DNA from: JAKIWV01 sp963773945
Lineage (GTDB): Archaea; Thermoplasmatota; Thermoplasmata; Lutacidiplasmatales; UBA184
Assembly: GCA_963773945.1 (NCBI GenBank)
Contig: CAVZDD010000003.1
Coordinates: 558,001-622,000 of the forward strand
Direction of reading: 5' to 3'
Length of the DNA stretch: 64,000 bases
A model generated the notes under the pieces. The model ran no database searches. It was not told the DNA's origin and worked only from the letters and a program-made list of their open reading frames with translations. Numbering within the stretch: position 1 is the stretch's first letter; each line of letters starts with the position of its first letter. The position numbers were made by a program, and so were the translations under genes. This document shows, piece by piece, positions 1 to 8,988 of this stretch.

Positions 1-501
1 TATGAACACGACGGCCGGATCTACGCGGCGTTGCTCGGCCACTCGAAGGTCGACCCGTCGAGCCGGTCGGTATCGGTCCACGCCCTTCACAGTATTCCGG
101 AGCTGGACTCGGGCGACCTCGTGCTCGGCCGCGTGGACGAGCTCAAGAGCGCCATGGCGATCGTGGAGATCCTGGCGGCCCACCCGTCGTCTCGGACGGT
201 GCCGGGAGAGCCTGAGGGGACGATCCACGTCTCCAAGGTGAAGGACGGTTACACCGAGAACCTCAACGATGAGCTGGCGCCCGGTGACCTGGTCCTCGCC
301 CGGATCCTGGAGAACCATCCGTCGATCAAGCTCACCACGGCTCCGCCGCCCCTCGGCGTGGTCTCCGCCCGTTGCCAGCGATGCCACGCGACGCTCGAGT
401 TGACCGGGCGCAACGAGCTGGTCTGTCCCCGCTGCGGGAATCGCGAGCATCGGAAGATCTCCTCGGATTACGGACTACGGAAGGCGCCCGAGTCCGGATG
501 A
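1..501 (+). CDS. csl4: Exosome complex RNA-binding subunit Csl4 (5' end missing)
   Basis: This is the C-terminal 166 codons of archaeal Csl4, a cap protein of the RNA exosome; the open frame runs off the left edge of the window. The visible part starts in the N-terminal beta domain (EHDGRIYAALLG), continues through an S1-type RNA-binding domain (around GTIHVSKVKDGY), and ends with a C4 zinc ribbon (CQRC...CPRC), the standard Csl4 order. In the family, Csl4 binds the Rrp41/Rrp42 ring and recruits DnaG and RNA substrates. Its TGA overlaps the ATG of the next gene (ATGA), so the two are probably translationally coupled. The Rrp41/Rrp42 genes are not in view. Confidence 0.93.
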   Translation, partial: YEHDGRIYAALLGHSKVDPSSRSVSVHALHSIPELDSGDLVLGRVDELKSAMAIVEILAAHPSSRTVPGEPEGTIHVSKVKDGYTENLNDELAPGDLVLARILENHPSIKLTTAPPPLGVVSARCQRCHATLELTGRNELVCPRCGNREHRKISSDYGLRKAPESG

Positions 502-1730
502 ACGTCGCGGCAGGCGACGAGGAACGTCGTCTCGCGCGCCTGGTCACCGCCCATAATCGCTGGCGGGGACGCGAGGTCTTCAACCTCCTGGCCAGCGAGA
601 ACGCGCTCTCCCCGACAGCGCTCCGGTACCTCGCCTCCGACCTCGCGGGTCGGTACACCCTTCCCGTGAAGACCACCTTTGGCAACGAATCGATCGACAA
701 CAGCTACACCGGGACGCGGTACACCGACCAGATCGAAGCGCTGGCGAACGCCGCCGCCGCGCGCCTCTTTCATGGGCGGTTCGCGACTACGCGGCCCTTG
801 TCCGGCCACATCGCCGCGATCTCCGCACTCGCGCCGTTGTTGCCGCGCCATTCCAAAATCCTCGCGATCCCGCCCTCCGGGGGCGGGTACGACGGCTATG
901 CGCCGGGGTTCCTTCCGGCGATCCTCGACTACGTCGTGCGCCCCTTGACCACGGTACCGGTCACCGGGGAGCTCCGCGTCGCCGAGGCCGTCGAGGAGAT
1001 CCGGCGGGAGCGACCGAACGCCGTGGTCCTGGGTCAGAGCTTCTTCCTCTTCCCGTATCCCCTACGAGAGATCGCGGAGGCCGCGCACGCCCAGGGAGCC
1101 CTCGTCTTCTACGACGCGTCGCATGTGCTGGGGCTGGTCGCGGGCGGCGTCTTTCAGGACCCGCTCCGCGAGGGCGCCGACGTGATGTTCGGAAGCACCC
1201 ACAAGTCGTTCCCCGGTCCTCAGGGAGGACTGCTGGTGACCGACCGGGAGGACCTCTTCCAGCAGCTCGACCCGGTGCTCGTCTGGCGGGTCTTCGACAA
1301 CGCCCACTGGCACCGGATCGCCTCGCTGGGCCAAACCCTCCTCGAGCTCGAACGGTTCGGGCCGGAGTACGCCCGGACCGTGGTCGAGAACGCCCAGGCT
1401 CTCGGCACCGCGTTGGCGGCGAGGGACGTCCCCCTCGCCGCGGCCGACCAGGGATTCACGCGCTCCCACCAGATCCATCTTCGAGGCGAGGCCCTGACCG
1501 AACGGTGGGGGATCGGGCCCGCGGCCGCCGCCCGGCGGTGGGAGCGCCAGGGCCTGCTCGGCGACCTCGTCGGCCGTCTGGGAACCGCCGAGGTCACCCG
1601 GCTCGGACTTCGCCCCACCGACATGGACCATCTCGCGGACCTGCTGGTGCGGGCCGGCCGCGACCGCGCTTCGGTTCGCCAAGAGGTGCGCGCCTGGCGC
1701 CGGGAATTCCCGCGACAACGGTTCGTGTAG
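498..1730 (+). CDS. glyA: Serine hydroxymethyltransferase-like PLP enzyme
   Basis: The 410-residue product is a fold-type I PLP enzyme of the SHMT family. The N-terminal NLLASENALSP matches the SHMT 'LIASEN' signature, and STHKSFPGPQGG near residues 233-244 holds the Schiff-base lysine (K236), corresponding to the family TTHK-GPRGG motif. SHMT interconverts serine and glycine while charging a C1 carrier (tetrahydropterin in archaea). The tyrosine-rich segment after LASEN and the C-terminal region look divergent, so a related aldolase role is possible. The ATG overlaps the csl4 stop codon. A longer in-frame start at 372 exists but would lie inside csl4. Confidence 0.8.
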   Translation: MNVAAGDEERRLARLVTAHNRWRGREVFNLLASENALSPTALRYLASDLAGRYTLPVKTTFGNESIDNSYTGTRYTDQIEALANAAAARLFHGRFATTRPLSGHIAAISALAPLLPRHSKILAIPPSGGGYDGYAPGFLPAILDYVVRPLTTVPVTGELRVAEAVEEIRRERPNAVVLGQSFFLFPYPLREIAEAAHAQGALVFYDASHVLGLVAGGVFQDPLREGADVMFGSTHKSFPGPQGGLLVTDREDLFQQLDPVLVWRVFDNAHWHRIASLGQTLLELERFGPEYARTVVENAQALGTALAARDVPLAAADQGFTRSHQIHLRGEALTERWGIGPAAAARRWERQGLLGDLVGRLGTAEVTRLGLRPTDMDHLADLLVRAGRDRASVRQEVRAWRREFPRQRFV

Positions 1731-1791
1731 AGCCCTAGGTCCCCCGGGCCCGACCCTTGAATGGACCGAGTGGATGCACTTCGGGCTTCAG

Positions 1792-1799
1792 AAAAAAAA
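1792..1799 (-). terminator. Oligo-T terminator of the surface-protein gene
   Basis: On the minus strand a run of eight T residues follows about 49 nt after the proposed TAG at 1848-1850. Archaeal transcription typically ends at such oligo-T tracts. Its position supports a surface-protein gene that stops at 1848 rather than reading on antisense to the SHMT-like gene. Confidence 0.55.
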
Positions 1800-1847
1800 G
1801 AGAAGACGGAAGGGGTTAGCGCCGTCAGCCGCCGGGAGCGGCTTCGT

Positions 1848-3547
1848 CTAGCTCGGCGGGTTCGAACCACCCATGCCGCTGCCGGAATCGGATGATCCGC
1901 CAGTGCCGCCGCCGGACATCCCGCCGGACGTCCCGCCGGTTGTTCCGCTGGACGGGGTGGTGGTTGCGGGGTTCCAGGCCTGCGCGGGGCCGGCTTCGGG
2001 CCGCCGCCCATCATTCCGCGTCCCACGATTGCCATCACGATCATGCCGATGATCGCGCCGAGAACTACGAGGAGCGCGGCACTACCGCCGTTCGAAAGGC
2101 CCGGAATCAGGCCATTCGCCGTGGTGTTGTGGTAGGTCAGCGGGACCCCGGGCACGATGTTCACCGACGTGTTGAAGTAGAACACCTGGTGCCACGCGGC
2201 GGTCAAGATCAGGTCGATCTGATAGACACCCGGAGTAACAGCGGGCCAGGACACCGCGAACGCATGCTGCTGGGTCCCGGGGGCGTAGACGGGGACCGTC
2301 AGGACCGTCGCGCCACTGGAGCTGTAAACGGTCACGTTGGCCGAGGTCACGAAGTAGCCGCTAAACTCTCCCGAGATGACCGCGTGCCCCGCGGTGATGT
2401 TCGAGTTCGCCAACGGTTGGGAGATCGAGCCGCTGGGGGGCGTCGCTGCGATGAAGGCCGCGGCATCCACCTCAAGGCTCGTGCTGTTTCCGATCCCGTC
2501 GTTGTAGTTGTCCCAGACCGAGATCTGCCACTGGCCCTGGGGCAGGTCGAACCCGAGGTACGTCGACGCCGTCAGGTTCGCCAACGCGAGCGGGAAGTAG
2601 AAGTTCCCGGAGGTGGCGGTCGCAGCGGTCTCCCAGCTCGGATTGACCGCCGACTGGAAGAGCGGCAGGCACGGGAAGGTGAACGGCCCGCATCCCGAGA
2701 TCAGCCACGTGACGTTGAGCTGCTGGCTAAAGTTCGCATCGATGGTCGCACCGCCGCCGAGGCTGACGGTCCAGGTGATGTTGTAGGGGAGGGTGAAGTA
2801 CGGCAGACCGTCCGTGGAGAAGGGGCTGGTAAACGCCGTCGTGATCGTTACCTGGGTGAACGGCCAGTATGTGATGTTCTGATAGGTCGGTCCCGCAACG
2901 GTGATCGTTCCCGATGATGGCGTGGTCTGGTTCGCACCGGTTTGCGTCCCGCCGAGCCCGACGGAGAACGGATAGGTTCCGTTCGGCGACCCAAAGATGA
3001 TAGTGGCCGGAGCCGCGGCCGACAACGTCACGCCGTTGAAGGTGGCGGACCACTCAGTACCGGCCGCCAGTCCGGACTCGTTGAACTGGACATTGTACTG
3101 CGGGGAGAGAGTGAAGGTGACAACCACAGCGGCACTGGCCGTGGTGACGTTACAGTACCCTGGCCCGCACAGAAGAGCGGTCCCGACTGCGCTGTAATCA
3201 TAGCCGGCCACCGGGTTAACCGAATAGGTGTAGTTGCCGTACATGTTGCCAGCAGTGCCGTTGGATGTGGCGTTGACGGTGAAAGTGATACCGGCCGGGG
3301 TATTGTTACCAAGAGAATAGCCCCATTCGACCAGGAAGACCGACCAGATCTGGTTGGCGGGTAGGCCGGCCTCTGTGAATGCAATGTTATTCCAAGTATA
3401 GGTGACCGAAGGCTTCAGCGCCGTTTGACCGGAGTCGGACCTCGCGGTCGAGACGTGGGTACCCGGGAGGGCACCCACGAACGCGGCCATTACGAGAATT
3501 GCGGTTGCGGCAAGGAGCCCGGCCTGAGTCCAGATGACGCGGCGCAT
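1848..3547 (-). CDS. Membrane-anchored surface protein with ESGL-type repeats (apparent frameshift near 2000)
   Basis: A secreted protein: N-terminal signal segment (WTQAGLLAATAILVMAAFVG), a long Thr/Ser/Asn-rich extracellular part with many N-glycosylation sequons, and a C-terminal membrane helix (AALLVVLGAIIGMIVMAIVG). Two copies of an 'FTEAGLPANQIWSV' / 'FNESGLAAGTEWSATFNG' unit are visible, a repeat common in Thermoplasmata surface proteins; a CARDB-like beta domain may follow. After the helix the frame runs antisense into the SHMT gene, but the -1 frame gives a Gly/Ser/Thr-rich tail ending ...GMGGSNPPS at a TAG at 1848, just before an oligo-T terminator. One base seems to be missing around 1980-2010. 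A TATA box at 3569-3577 places transcription start at the ATG at 3547 (MRRVIW); an alternative ATG lies at 3568. Confidence 0.7.
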
Positions 3548-3568
3548 AGGCGGGGTGACGACTTTCAA

Positions 3569-3577
3569 TACTTAAAC
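3569..3577 (-). promoter_or_regulatory. TATA box of surface-protein gene
   Basis: TTTAAGTAT on the minus strand is centred about 26 nt before the ATG at 3547, consistent with leaderless transcription and the shorter start. The reverse reading (ACTTAAACC) could also serve the divergent kinase gene, with a start point near 3600. Confidence 0.5.
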
Positions 3578-3642
3578 CTGTCCGGGGCGAGCCTTGAAGA
3601 GCGCCGGATACGGAGTTGTCAGACAAGGAGCCACGTGCGCGC

Positions 3643-4257
3643 GTGAAAAAAGCCGAAACCGGACCGGCGCGGGGTCCTCGCCCCGGGGCCGCGGGCCGGA
3701 AGTCCCGGCGGCGCGGTGGTTGGGTCGCGCTGACCGGAACGCCGGGCACGGGGAAGACCAGTGCGAGCTCCCGACTTCCCGCTCCGTTGCGGGTAGCCGA
3801 AGTGTCCGCCCTCGCGTTGCAGCTCGGAGTGGGTCGTCGCAAGGAGCGCGGCTCGGTCGAGGTGGACCTGCCCGGATTGCGCCGAGCCTTCCGACCCTAT
3901 GCGAGGTCCCACCCCGAGGGAGTCGTGGTCGGTCACCTGGCCCATTTCCTGCCGGTGTCCTACATCATTGTACTTCGATGCCACCCGCGCGAGCTCGCGC
4001 GTCGCCTCCGGCGGGCGCGGAGGAGCGCCAAGGATCGGGCGGCCAACATCCTGTCGGAAACGCTGGACCTCGTGCTGATCGAGGCGCTCGCGACCGGGGT
4101 CCCGGTACGGGAGGTAGACACGACCCACCGTACCGCCGCGGCCGTCGCGCGGCTCGTGGGAACCCTCATCCAACGACGTCCAACGGCGAAGTATGGCGGA
4201 GTGAACTGGCTGGCCGACCGACGGGTGACCGAGGAGCTTTTGCGCGGCCGACCCTGA
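3643..4257 (+). CDS. Adenylate kinase/ATPase of the AK6/Fap7 family
   Basis: Small P-loop NMP kinase-like protein of about 204 residues. The Walker A GTPGTGKT is at residues 32-39, followed by a VDLPGLRRAF strand, GHLAHFLPVSYIIVLRCHP (family motif around 'SHLLP..D..IVLR') and an Arg-rich lid-like helix (LARRLRRARRSAKDRAANI). AK6/Fap7 proteins bind the uS11 ribosomal protein and act in late small-subunit maturation. The GTG at 3643 is preceded by AAGGAG at 3625-3630; an in-frame TTG at 3616 would add nine residues. The N-terminal basic Pro/Gly/Arg stretch is not part of the fold. The next gene begins 9 nt downstream. Confidence 0.8.
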   Translation: MKKAETGPARGPRPGAAGRKSRRRGGWVALTGTPGTGKTSASSRLPAPLRVAEVSALALQLGVGRRKERGSVEVDLPGLRRAFRPYARSHPEGVVVGHLAHFLPVSYIIVLRCHPRELARRLRRARRSAKDRAANILSETLDLVLIEALATGVPVREVDTTHRTAAAVARLVGTLIQRRPTAKYGGVNWLADRRVTEELLRGRP

Positions 4258-4266
4258 GCGCCTCCG

Positions 4267-4974
4267 ATGGTTCTCGAACAGTATCGGGCGCGTCTCGCCC
4301 CGTATCTCGACCGGTGGATCCGCCCGTGGCTGGCCTGGTCCCCGGCGGCGCTGAGCACACTCGGCTTCTCCCTGTTAGTGGTCGCGGGGGTACTCTCCCT
4401 ACTAGTACGGTACACCTCGCCGTATCTTTTCTTCCCCGTCGCGGCGCTCATCTTCGCCGGCGGGATTTTCGACGTGCTGGACGGCGAGGTCGCGCATCGG
4501 ACCGGGCGCACGTCGTTGCGCGGGGATTTCCTCGACCACGTCCTCGACCGCTACGGGGACGTCGCCGTCGTCCTCGGCCTCGCCGCGTCCGGCTTCGCGA
4601 TCTCGTGGCTCGCGCTGGTCGCCCTCGTCAGCGTGTTGCTCGCGAGTTACATGGGAACGCAGGCGCAGGCGCTCGGACTCGGCCGCGTCTACCGCGGACT
4701 CTTGGGACGGGCGGACCGGTTGATCCTGCTCTCGGCGACCGCCTTCCTCGAGTTCCTGCTCGTGCTCCCGCCCTGGGTGCACGGTGTTTCCTTCGCGCGG
4801 TTCACGATCGCCGGCGTTTCGCTGACGGTCTTCGACCTGCTGTTCATCTACTTCGTGGTTGCGGGCCAGTGGACCGTCGTCACCCGGGGTCGCCAGATCT
4901 GGGCGGGGCTGGGACCGGCGCCGCGGCTCCCCCCGCCTCCGCCGCCGGACGCTCCACCGCTCTACCGCCCTTGA
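4267..4974 (+). CDS. CDP-alcohol phosphatidyltransferase (archaetidylinositol-phosphate synthase-like)
   Basis: Integral membrane enzyme of 235 residues with about six helices. It carries the CDP-alcohol phosphotransferase signature FDVLDGEVAHRTGRTSLRGD followed by FLDHVLDRYGD, that is D-x2-D-G-x2-A-x-R...G-x3-D-x3-D, whose aspartates bind metal and CDP-archaeol. It is expected to attach a polar head group (for example inositol phosphate) to CDP-archaeol in the membrane; the head group cannot be read from the sequence. The last 95 nt overlap the 3' end of priL on the opposite strand; the overlap encodes a Pro-rich tail after the last helix. Confidence 0.85.
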   Translation: MVLEQYRARLAPYLDRWIRPWLAWSPAALSTLGFSLLVVAGVLSLLVRYTSPYLFFPVAALIFAGGIFDVLDGEVAHRTGRTSLRGDFLDHVLDRYGDVAVVLGLAASGFAISWLALVALVSVLLASYMGTQAQALGLGRVYRGLLGRADRLILLSATAFLEFLLVLPPWVHGVSFARFTIAGVSLTVFDLLFIYFVVAGQWTVVTRGRQIWAGLGPAPRLPPPPPPDAPPLYRP

Positions 4975-6049
4975 GCCGGTAGTACTGCGTCGGCCGAACG
5001 AGGTTCGGGTCGAAGCAGCGTTCGTCGCGCTCGCGGTCGACCGGGTTCGCGGCCGTGGGATCGCCGTCGCGGAAACAGAGCCCCTGGCTCCGGAGCGTTT
5101 CGCAGGTCGGGGGGTCGTAGCCTCGGCCTCCATCCCGATGGGTGATGTGCTCGATCTGGTACCGCGAGATGCTTTCGTCGAAATCCGGCGCGCCCCGGTA
5201 CGCGTCGACGATCGTGTCAAAATCGGCCCCGACCCGGTGCAGAAAGGCGGCCAACGCGAAGCGGCCCGAGTGCGCGAGGTTCTCCCCCTTCTCGAGCATC
5301 CGGCGCATCTTGCGGATGCACGGCGGGAAATACTCTGCGCGAAGGACCATGACGCCCCGGCGTTGTGTGGGCATCGGAACGCGTTGGGCGAGGTCGCGGA
5401 GGAACTCGCGTTCGGCCGCCTCGAGCTGGTTCCGCACGTCGGGGCCGACCTCGGCCGGCAGGCTCGCCGAGAGACGGACGCGGATCCCTTCCTGGAGCAG
5501 CCGGGCGGCGCGCGACGGCGTTACCTCAACCTCGCCCCGGGTCAAGCGCTGGTGGACGAGTCGGAACTCCGGGTCCCGGAGCCCGGCGGAGAGTCGCAGA
5601 TAATCCGTTAGCGCGAACCGGTACCCGCCGCTCGACGGGTCGGCCGGGAACCCGAGCAATCGCGCGACGCCCACGAACTCGCCGGTCGACCGTTCGGAGA
5701 CCGTCTCCAGGCGGTCCGCCGCGCGGCGGGCCTCCGCGACCGCCCACCGGCGCGCCGGCGCCGTGGTCGACGCGACGGACAGGAGCAGTCGGGCGTACAT
5801 GAACGACAGAAAGCGTTCATCGGGGTCGGCGCGGTCGAGCTCGCGCAGGCCCGCGGTCCCCGTCGGGTCGTCGGCGGCGGCCCGCACCCGGTGCCGGCCG
5901 AGCTCGCGGGCCCGGCTGAACGCCGGGGAGGTGAGCAACTCGCCGAGCGAGGGGGAGTACTCGGCGATCAGCGCTTCCGCTCCCGGGAGGAACGGGTACT
6001 GGGCCCAGAGGTCCCGGTCGGTTACAGATACTCGGCCGTGAGCGACCAT
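4880..6049 (-). CDS. priL: DNA primase large subunit PriL
   Basis: Iron-sulfur subunit of the archaeo-eukaryotic primase, 389 residues. The N-terminal helical domain (WAQYPFLPGAEALI..) is followed by the C-terminal domain with four cysteines in characteristic contexts: PPCIRKM, CETLRSQGLC and CFDP, plus the conserved HITHRDGGRGYDPPTC segment. With PriS it makes RNA primers for replication; PriS is not in the window. The ATG at 6049 overlaps the end of the upstream protease gene by 28 nt, suggesting coupling. The Ala/Pro-rich C-terminus overlaps the convergent phosphatidyltransferase gene. Confidence 0.92.
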   Translation of the reverse strand: MVAHGRVSVTDRDLWAQYPFLPGAEALIAEYSPSLGELLTSPAFSRARELGRHRVRAAADDPTGTAGLRELDRADPDERFLSFMYARLLLSVASTTAPARRWAVAEARRAADRLETVSERSTGEFVGVARLLGFPADPSSGGYRFALTDYLRLSAGLRDPEFRLVHQRLTRGEVEVTPSRAARLLQEGIRVRLSASLPAEVGPDVRNQLEAAEREFLRDLAQRVPMPTQRRGVMVLRAEYFPPCIRKMRRMLEKGENLAHSGRFALAAFLHRVGADFDTIVDAYRGAPDFDESISRYQIEHITHRDGGRGYDPPTCETLRSQGLCFRDGDPTAANPVDRERDERCFDPNLVRPTQYYRLKGGRAVERPAAEAGGAAAPVPAPPRSGDPG

Positions 6050-7359
6050 AGGAGCAGGAAGACAATGAGGAGCGACACGACGACGGTCATCTGCGAGGCG
6101 AAGGTGTCGAGTTGGGCCGTGGTCCAGCCCTTCCGGACCCGGGCCGTGATCGCCGAGACCCAATCCCGAAACAGGAGGTTCCCGTCCAACGGAATGAGCG
6201 GGAGCGCGTTCGAAAGGCCCAACAATAGGTTCATCCAGGTCAACCAGTAGAGCACGTTGACGAGGATCAGCACGTTCCCCACCCCCAATCCCCCGAGGGG
6301 CCCGGTGGCGTGGAAGTAGCTCACGCTCGCCCCCTGGATCGGCGAGTAGTGCAGGAACGGGAGCGAGATCCACGTGACGAATCCGATGAAGGCGCCGGAA
6401 GGGTTCGTCCAGGGCGTCGCCATCTCCGTCAGCAAGCTCGCGGGGGCGAGCACGCTCGCGGCGACGCCGAGGAATCCCCGACCCGTTACGTAGGGGTCCT
6501 TGGCGAGGGTGATGATGCCCGAGAGGAACCGATTTTGGACCGAACTCCACCAGGCGATCGACATCGATTGCCCGGGATGGCTGCCCGCGAGAATCTGCTC
6601 GAAGATCGCGACCGTCGTCGTCGCGGTACCGTTCAGCTGGGTGATGATGTCCCCCGCGTGAAGTCCGAGGGTCGCCGCCGGCGTCCCGGCCACGATGCCG
6701 GCGAGCTGGACGCCCGGCGTAACGGCCTGGATCGAGCTGGTCACGATGAGGGCCAGTAACAGGAAGGTCACCAGCGCGATCAGGAAGTTCGCGAGCACGC
6801 CGGCCGCGCCGACCCGGTCCCGGGCCCGTCGACTGGCCGCATTCATCTGCGTGTCGTCCTGTTCGACGAACGCTCCCAGGGGAACGACGAGCCAGAGCAC
6901 GCCGACGCTCTTGACCCCAATATTCTGAGACCGGGCCACGATCCCGTGGAACATTTCGTGGATCACGACGCCGATGACGAGGGCCAGGATCCCGTAGCCC
7001 ACGGGAATGAACGGGTTGATCCCGGGCAACCCCACGGCCTCGGCCGGAGTGGGCGCCCGCGAGCCGCCGATGCCGAAGACGAGCACCGCTTCGAGGCAGA
7101 GCGTCACGACGATGCCGATCATCGCCGCCGCCGCGAGGACGAGCCCGGCGTCCCCCATGGCGGACCAGAACCGCTTGAACCGCCCGAGCCGGTCCAACAG
7201 GCCCAGGCCCCGCTTCGTCTTGATCATCAACAGGGGGCCGAGCAGCTGGAGCGACCGGTCGGGTCCGAGCCGTCCGCTCCGATAGAGCGCATAGACTACG
7301 AGCCCGTCCAGGACAAAGAGGAGCGCGACGACGGCGTACCAGAACCACCACGCGAGCAC
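6022..7359 (-). CDS. Site-2 protease family (M50) membrane metalloprotease with PDZ domain
   Basis: Polytopic intramembrane zinc protease of 445 residues. HEMFHG at residues 134-139 is the HExxH zinc motif and NALPLIPLDG near the C-terminus supplies the third ligand (LDG). Between them lies a PDZ domain (VTPGVQLAGIVAGTPAATLGLHAGDIITQLNG). The family cleaves membrane-embedded substrates, often anti-sigma factors or transcription factors; the archaeal substrate is unknown. The GTG start at 7359 follows a GGAG with 9 nt spacing. The 3' end overlaps priL by 28 nt. Confidence 0.9.
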   Translation of the reverse strand: MLAWWFWYAVVALLFVLDGLVVYALYRSGRLGPDRSLQLLGPLLMIKTKRGLGLLDRLGRFKRFWSAMGDAGLVLAAAAMIGIVVTLCLEAVLVFGIGGSRAPTPAEAVGLPGINPFIPVGYGILALVIGVVIHEMFHGIVARSQNIGVKSVGVLWLVVPLGAFVEQDDTQMNAASRRARDRVGAAGVLANFLIALVTFLLLALIVTSSIQAVTPGVQLAGIVAGTPAATLGLHAGDIITQLNGTATTTVAIFEQILAGSHPGQSMSIAWWSSVQNRFLSGIITLAKDPYVTGRGFLGVAASVLAPASLLTEMATPWTNPSGAFIGFVTWISLPFLHYSPIQGASVSYFHATGPLGGLGVGNVLILVNVLYWLTWMNLLLGLSNALPLIPLDGNLLFRDWVSAITARVRKGWTTAQLDTFASQMTVVVSLLIVFLLLWSLTAEYL

Positions 7360-7426
7360 GATATTCTTCTCCTTCGAAGCGGGAGCGGTTAAAGATTCTG
7401 TCGAACGGGGCCAGGGAGTGCGACGT

Positions 7427-8878
7427 TCAGCCCTTCACGACGCCGATCGGAACGAGGCGGGCGACCCGCCGGGTGAGCCCCGCGCCCTCGGCGACGCGGA
7501 CGACCTCTTCCACGTCCTTGTACGCGCCGGGAGCTTCCTCCGTTACGCCTTCCCGAGAGGCCGAGCGCACGAGGATCCCTTGGTCCCGCAAGCGGCGCGT
7601 GACCTCCTCGAACCGGAATTGCCGGACCGCGGCGTGCCGGGACAGCCGCCGACCGGCCCCGTGGCAAGAGGACCCGAAGGACCGATCCATCGAGGACGGA
7701 AGGCCGGCGAGCACGTAGCTCGCGGTGCCCATGTCCCCGGGGACCAGGACCGGCTGGCCGAACGATCGATAGGCCGCGGGCACTTCCTCGCGGCCGGGGG
7801 GGAACGCCCGCGTGGCCCCCTTCCGGTGAACCAGGACCTTCTTTCGGCCATCTGCAACGGCGTGCTCTTCGACCTTCGCCATATTATGGGAAATATCGTA
7901 CACGACGGCGAGGTCGAGCTCCTCGTCCGGTTGCTGAAAGACCTCGCGGAACGCCCGCCGAATGCCGTGGGTGATCACCTGCCGGTTCGCCCACGCGAAG
8001 TTTGCGCCGGCGGCCATGGCGGCGAGGTAGCGTTGACCCTCCTCGGAACCGATGGGGGCGCAGGAGAGCTGCCGGTCGACGAGGTGTGTGCCGGCCCGGG
8101 CGAGGAACTGGTCCATCACGCCGATGTAATCGGTGGCGACCTGATGACCGAGGCCGCGCGAGCCGCAGTGCAGCATGATAGTGACCGTCCCGCGGGCGAT
8201 GCCCAGCGCCTCGGCGAACTCCGGAAACGAGACCGCGTCCACGCTCTGCACTTCGAGAAAGTGGTTCCCGGAACCGAGGGTTCCGAGCTGCTTCAACCCC
8301 CGTTGTCGGGCGGCCGGACTCACGAACTCGGGCCGCGCGCCGGGCATGCATCCCTGCTCCTCCTGGAACGGCAGGTCGGCCGGCCGGCCGTATCCGTGGT
8401 CGATCGCCCATCGGGCGCCACCGGCCAGCACCTCGTCGATCTCGGAGGCCTGGAGCGTGACCGGACCCTTGGACCCGACGCCGCTCGGGACGTACCGGTA
8501 CAGCGCGTCCACGAGCGGGCCGAGATGGCCCCGGATCTCGTCGACCGAAAGCGAGGTGCGCAGGAGCCGCACCCCGCAGTTGATGTCGTAGCCGATCCCT
8601 CCGGGGGAGACGACCCCCTCGTCGAGGTCGAAGGCCGCCACGCCGCCGACCGGGAACCCGTACCCATAGTGGATGTCGGGCATCGCCAGCGAGGCGGTCT
8701 GGATACCGGGCAGCGTGGCGACGTTGGCGAGTTGAAGCAGCGACGGGTCGGTCCGGAGCGGTTCGAGCAGCGCGGGGTTCGCGAACAGGACGCCGGGCAC
8801 CTTCATGCCCGGGACTTCCGTGGGAGCGATCTCCCAACGGAACTCGTCGAGCTGGGTCAGCGTCGGGACGTGATGCAC
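7427..8878 (-). CDS. rtcB: RNA-splicing ligase RtcB
   Basis: Full-length (483 residues) tRNA-splicing ligase that joins 2',3'-cyclic phosphate and 5'-OH RNA ends using GTP and Mn2+. Family landmarks are GGIGYDINCGVRLLRT (metal-binding Asp/Cys), LGSGNHFLEVQ (metal His), HCGSRGLGHQVATDY and the C-terminal SSCHGAGR with the histidine that is guanylylated. In archaea it seals tRNA exons after intron removal. A TATA-like box 26 nt before the ATG suggests a leaderless transcript. No Archease gene is adjacent. Confidence 0.97.
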   Translation of the reverse strand: MHHVPTLTQLDEFRWEIAPTEVPGMKVPGVLFANPALLEPLRTDPSLLQLANVATLPGIQTASLAMPDIHYGYGFPVGGVAAFDLDEGVVSPGGIGYDINCGVRLLRTSLSVDEIRGHLGPLVDALYRYVPSGVGSKGPVTLQASEIDEVLAGGARWAIDHGYGRPADLPFQEEQGCMPGARPEFVSPAARQRGLKQLGTLGSGNHFLEVQSVDAVSFPEFAEALGIARGTVTIMLHCGSRGLGHQVATDYIGVMDQFLARAGTHLVDRQLSCAPIGSEEGQRYLAAMAAGANFAWANRQVITHGIRRAFREVFQQPDEELDLAVVYDISHNMAKVEEHAVADGRKKVLVHRKGATRAFPPGREEVPAAYRSFGQPVLVPGDMGTASYVLAGLPSSMDRSFGSSCHGAGRRLSRHAAVRQFRFEEVTRRLRDQGILVRSASREGVTEEAPGAYKDVEEVVRVAEGAGLTRRVARLVPIGVVKG

Positions 8879-8900
8879 GGGCGCGGCCAGCGGGTCGACC

Positions 8901-8907
8901 TATTTAG
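8901..8907 (-). promoter_or_regulatory. TATA box of rtcB
   Basis: CTAAATA on the minus strand is centred about 26 nt upstream of the rtcB ATG (8878), the spacing expected if transcription starts at the ATG itself. Confidence 0.5.
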
Positions 8908-8988
8908 CGCGGGGGCGGCCGAATGTCCCGACCGCCGACTCCGGGAGCGTACGAAGATTCATGGAGGCGAGCGGCTTACCACCGGGTG

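Noticed and set aside
1220..1847. Continuation of the surface-protein frame antisense to the SHMT-like gene
   Set aside because: Sequence becomes Arg/Ser-rich and unrelated to surface proteins; the alternative frame ends properly before a terminator.
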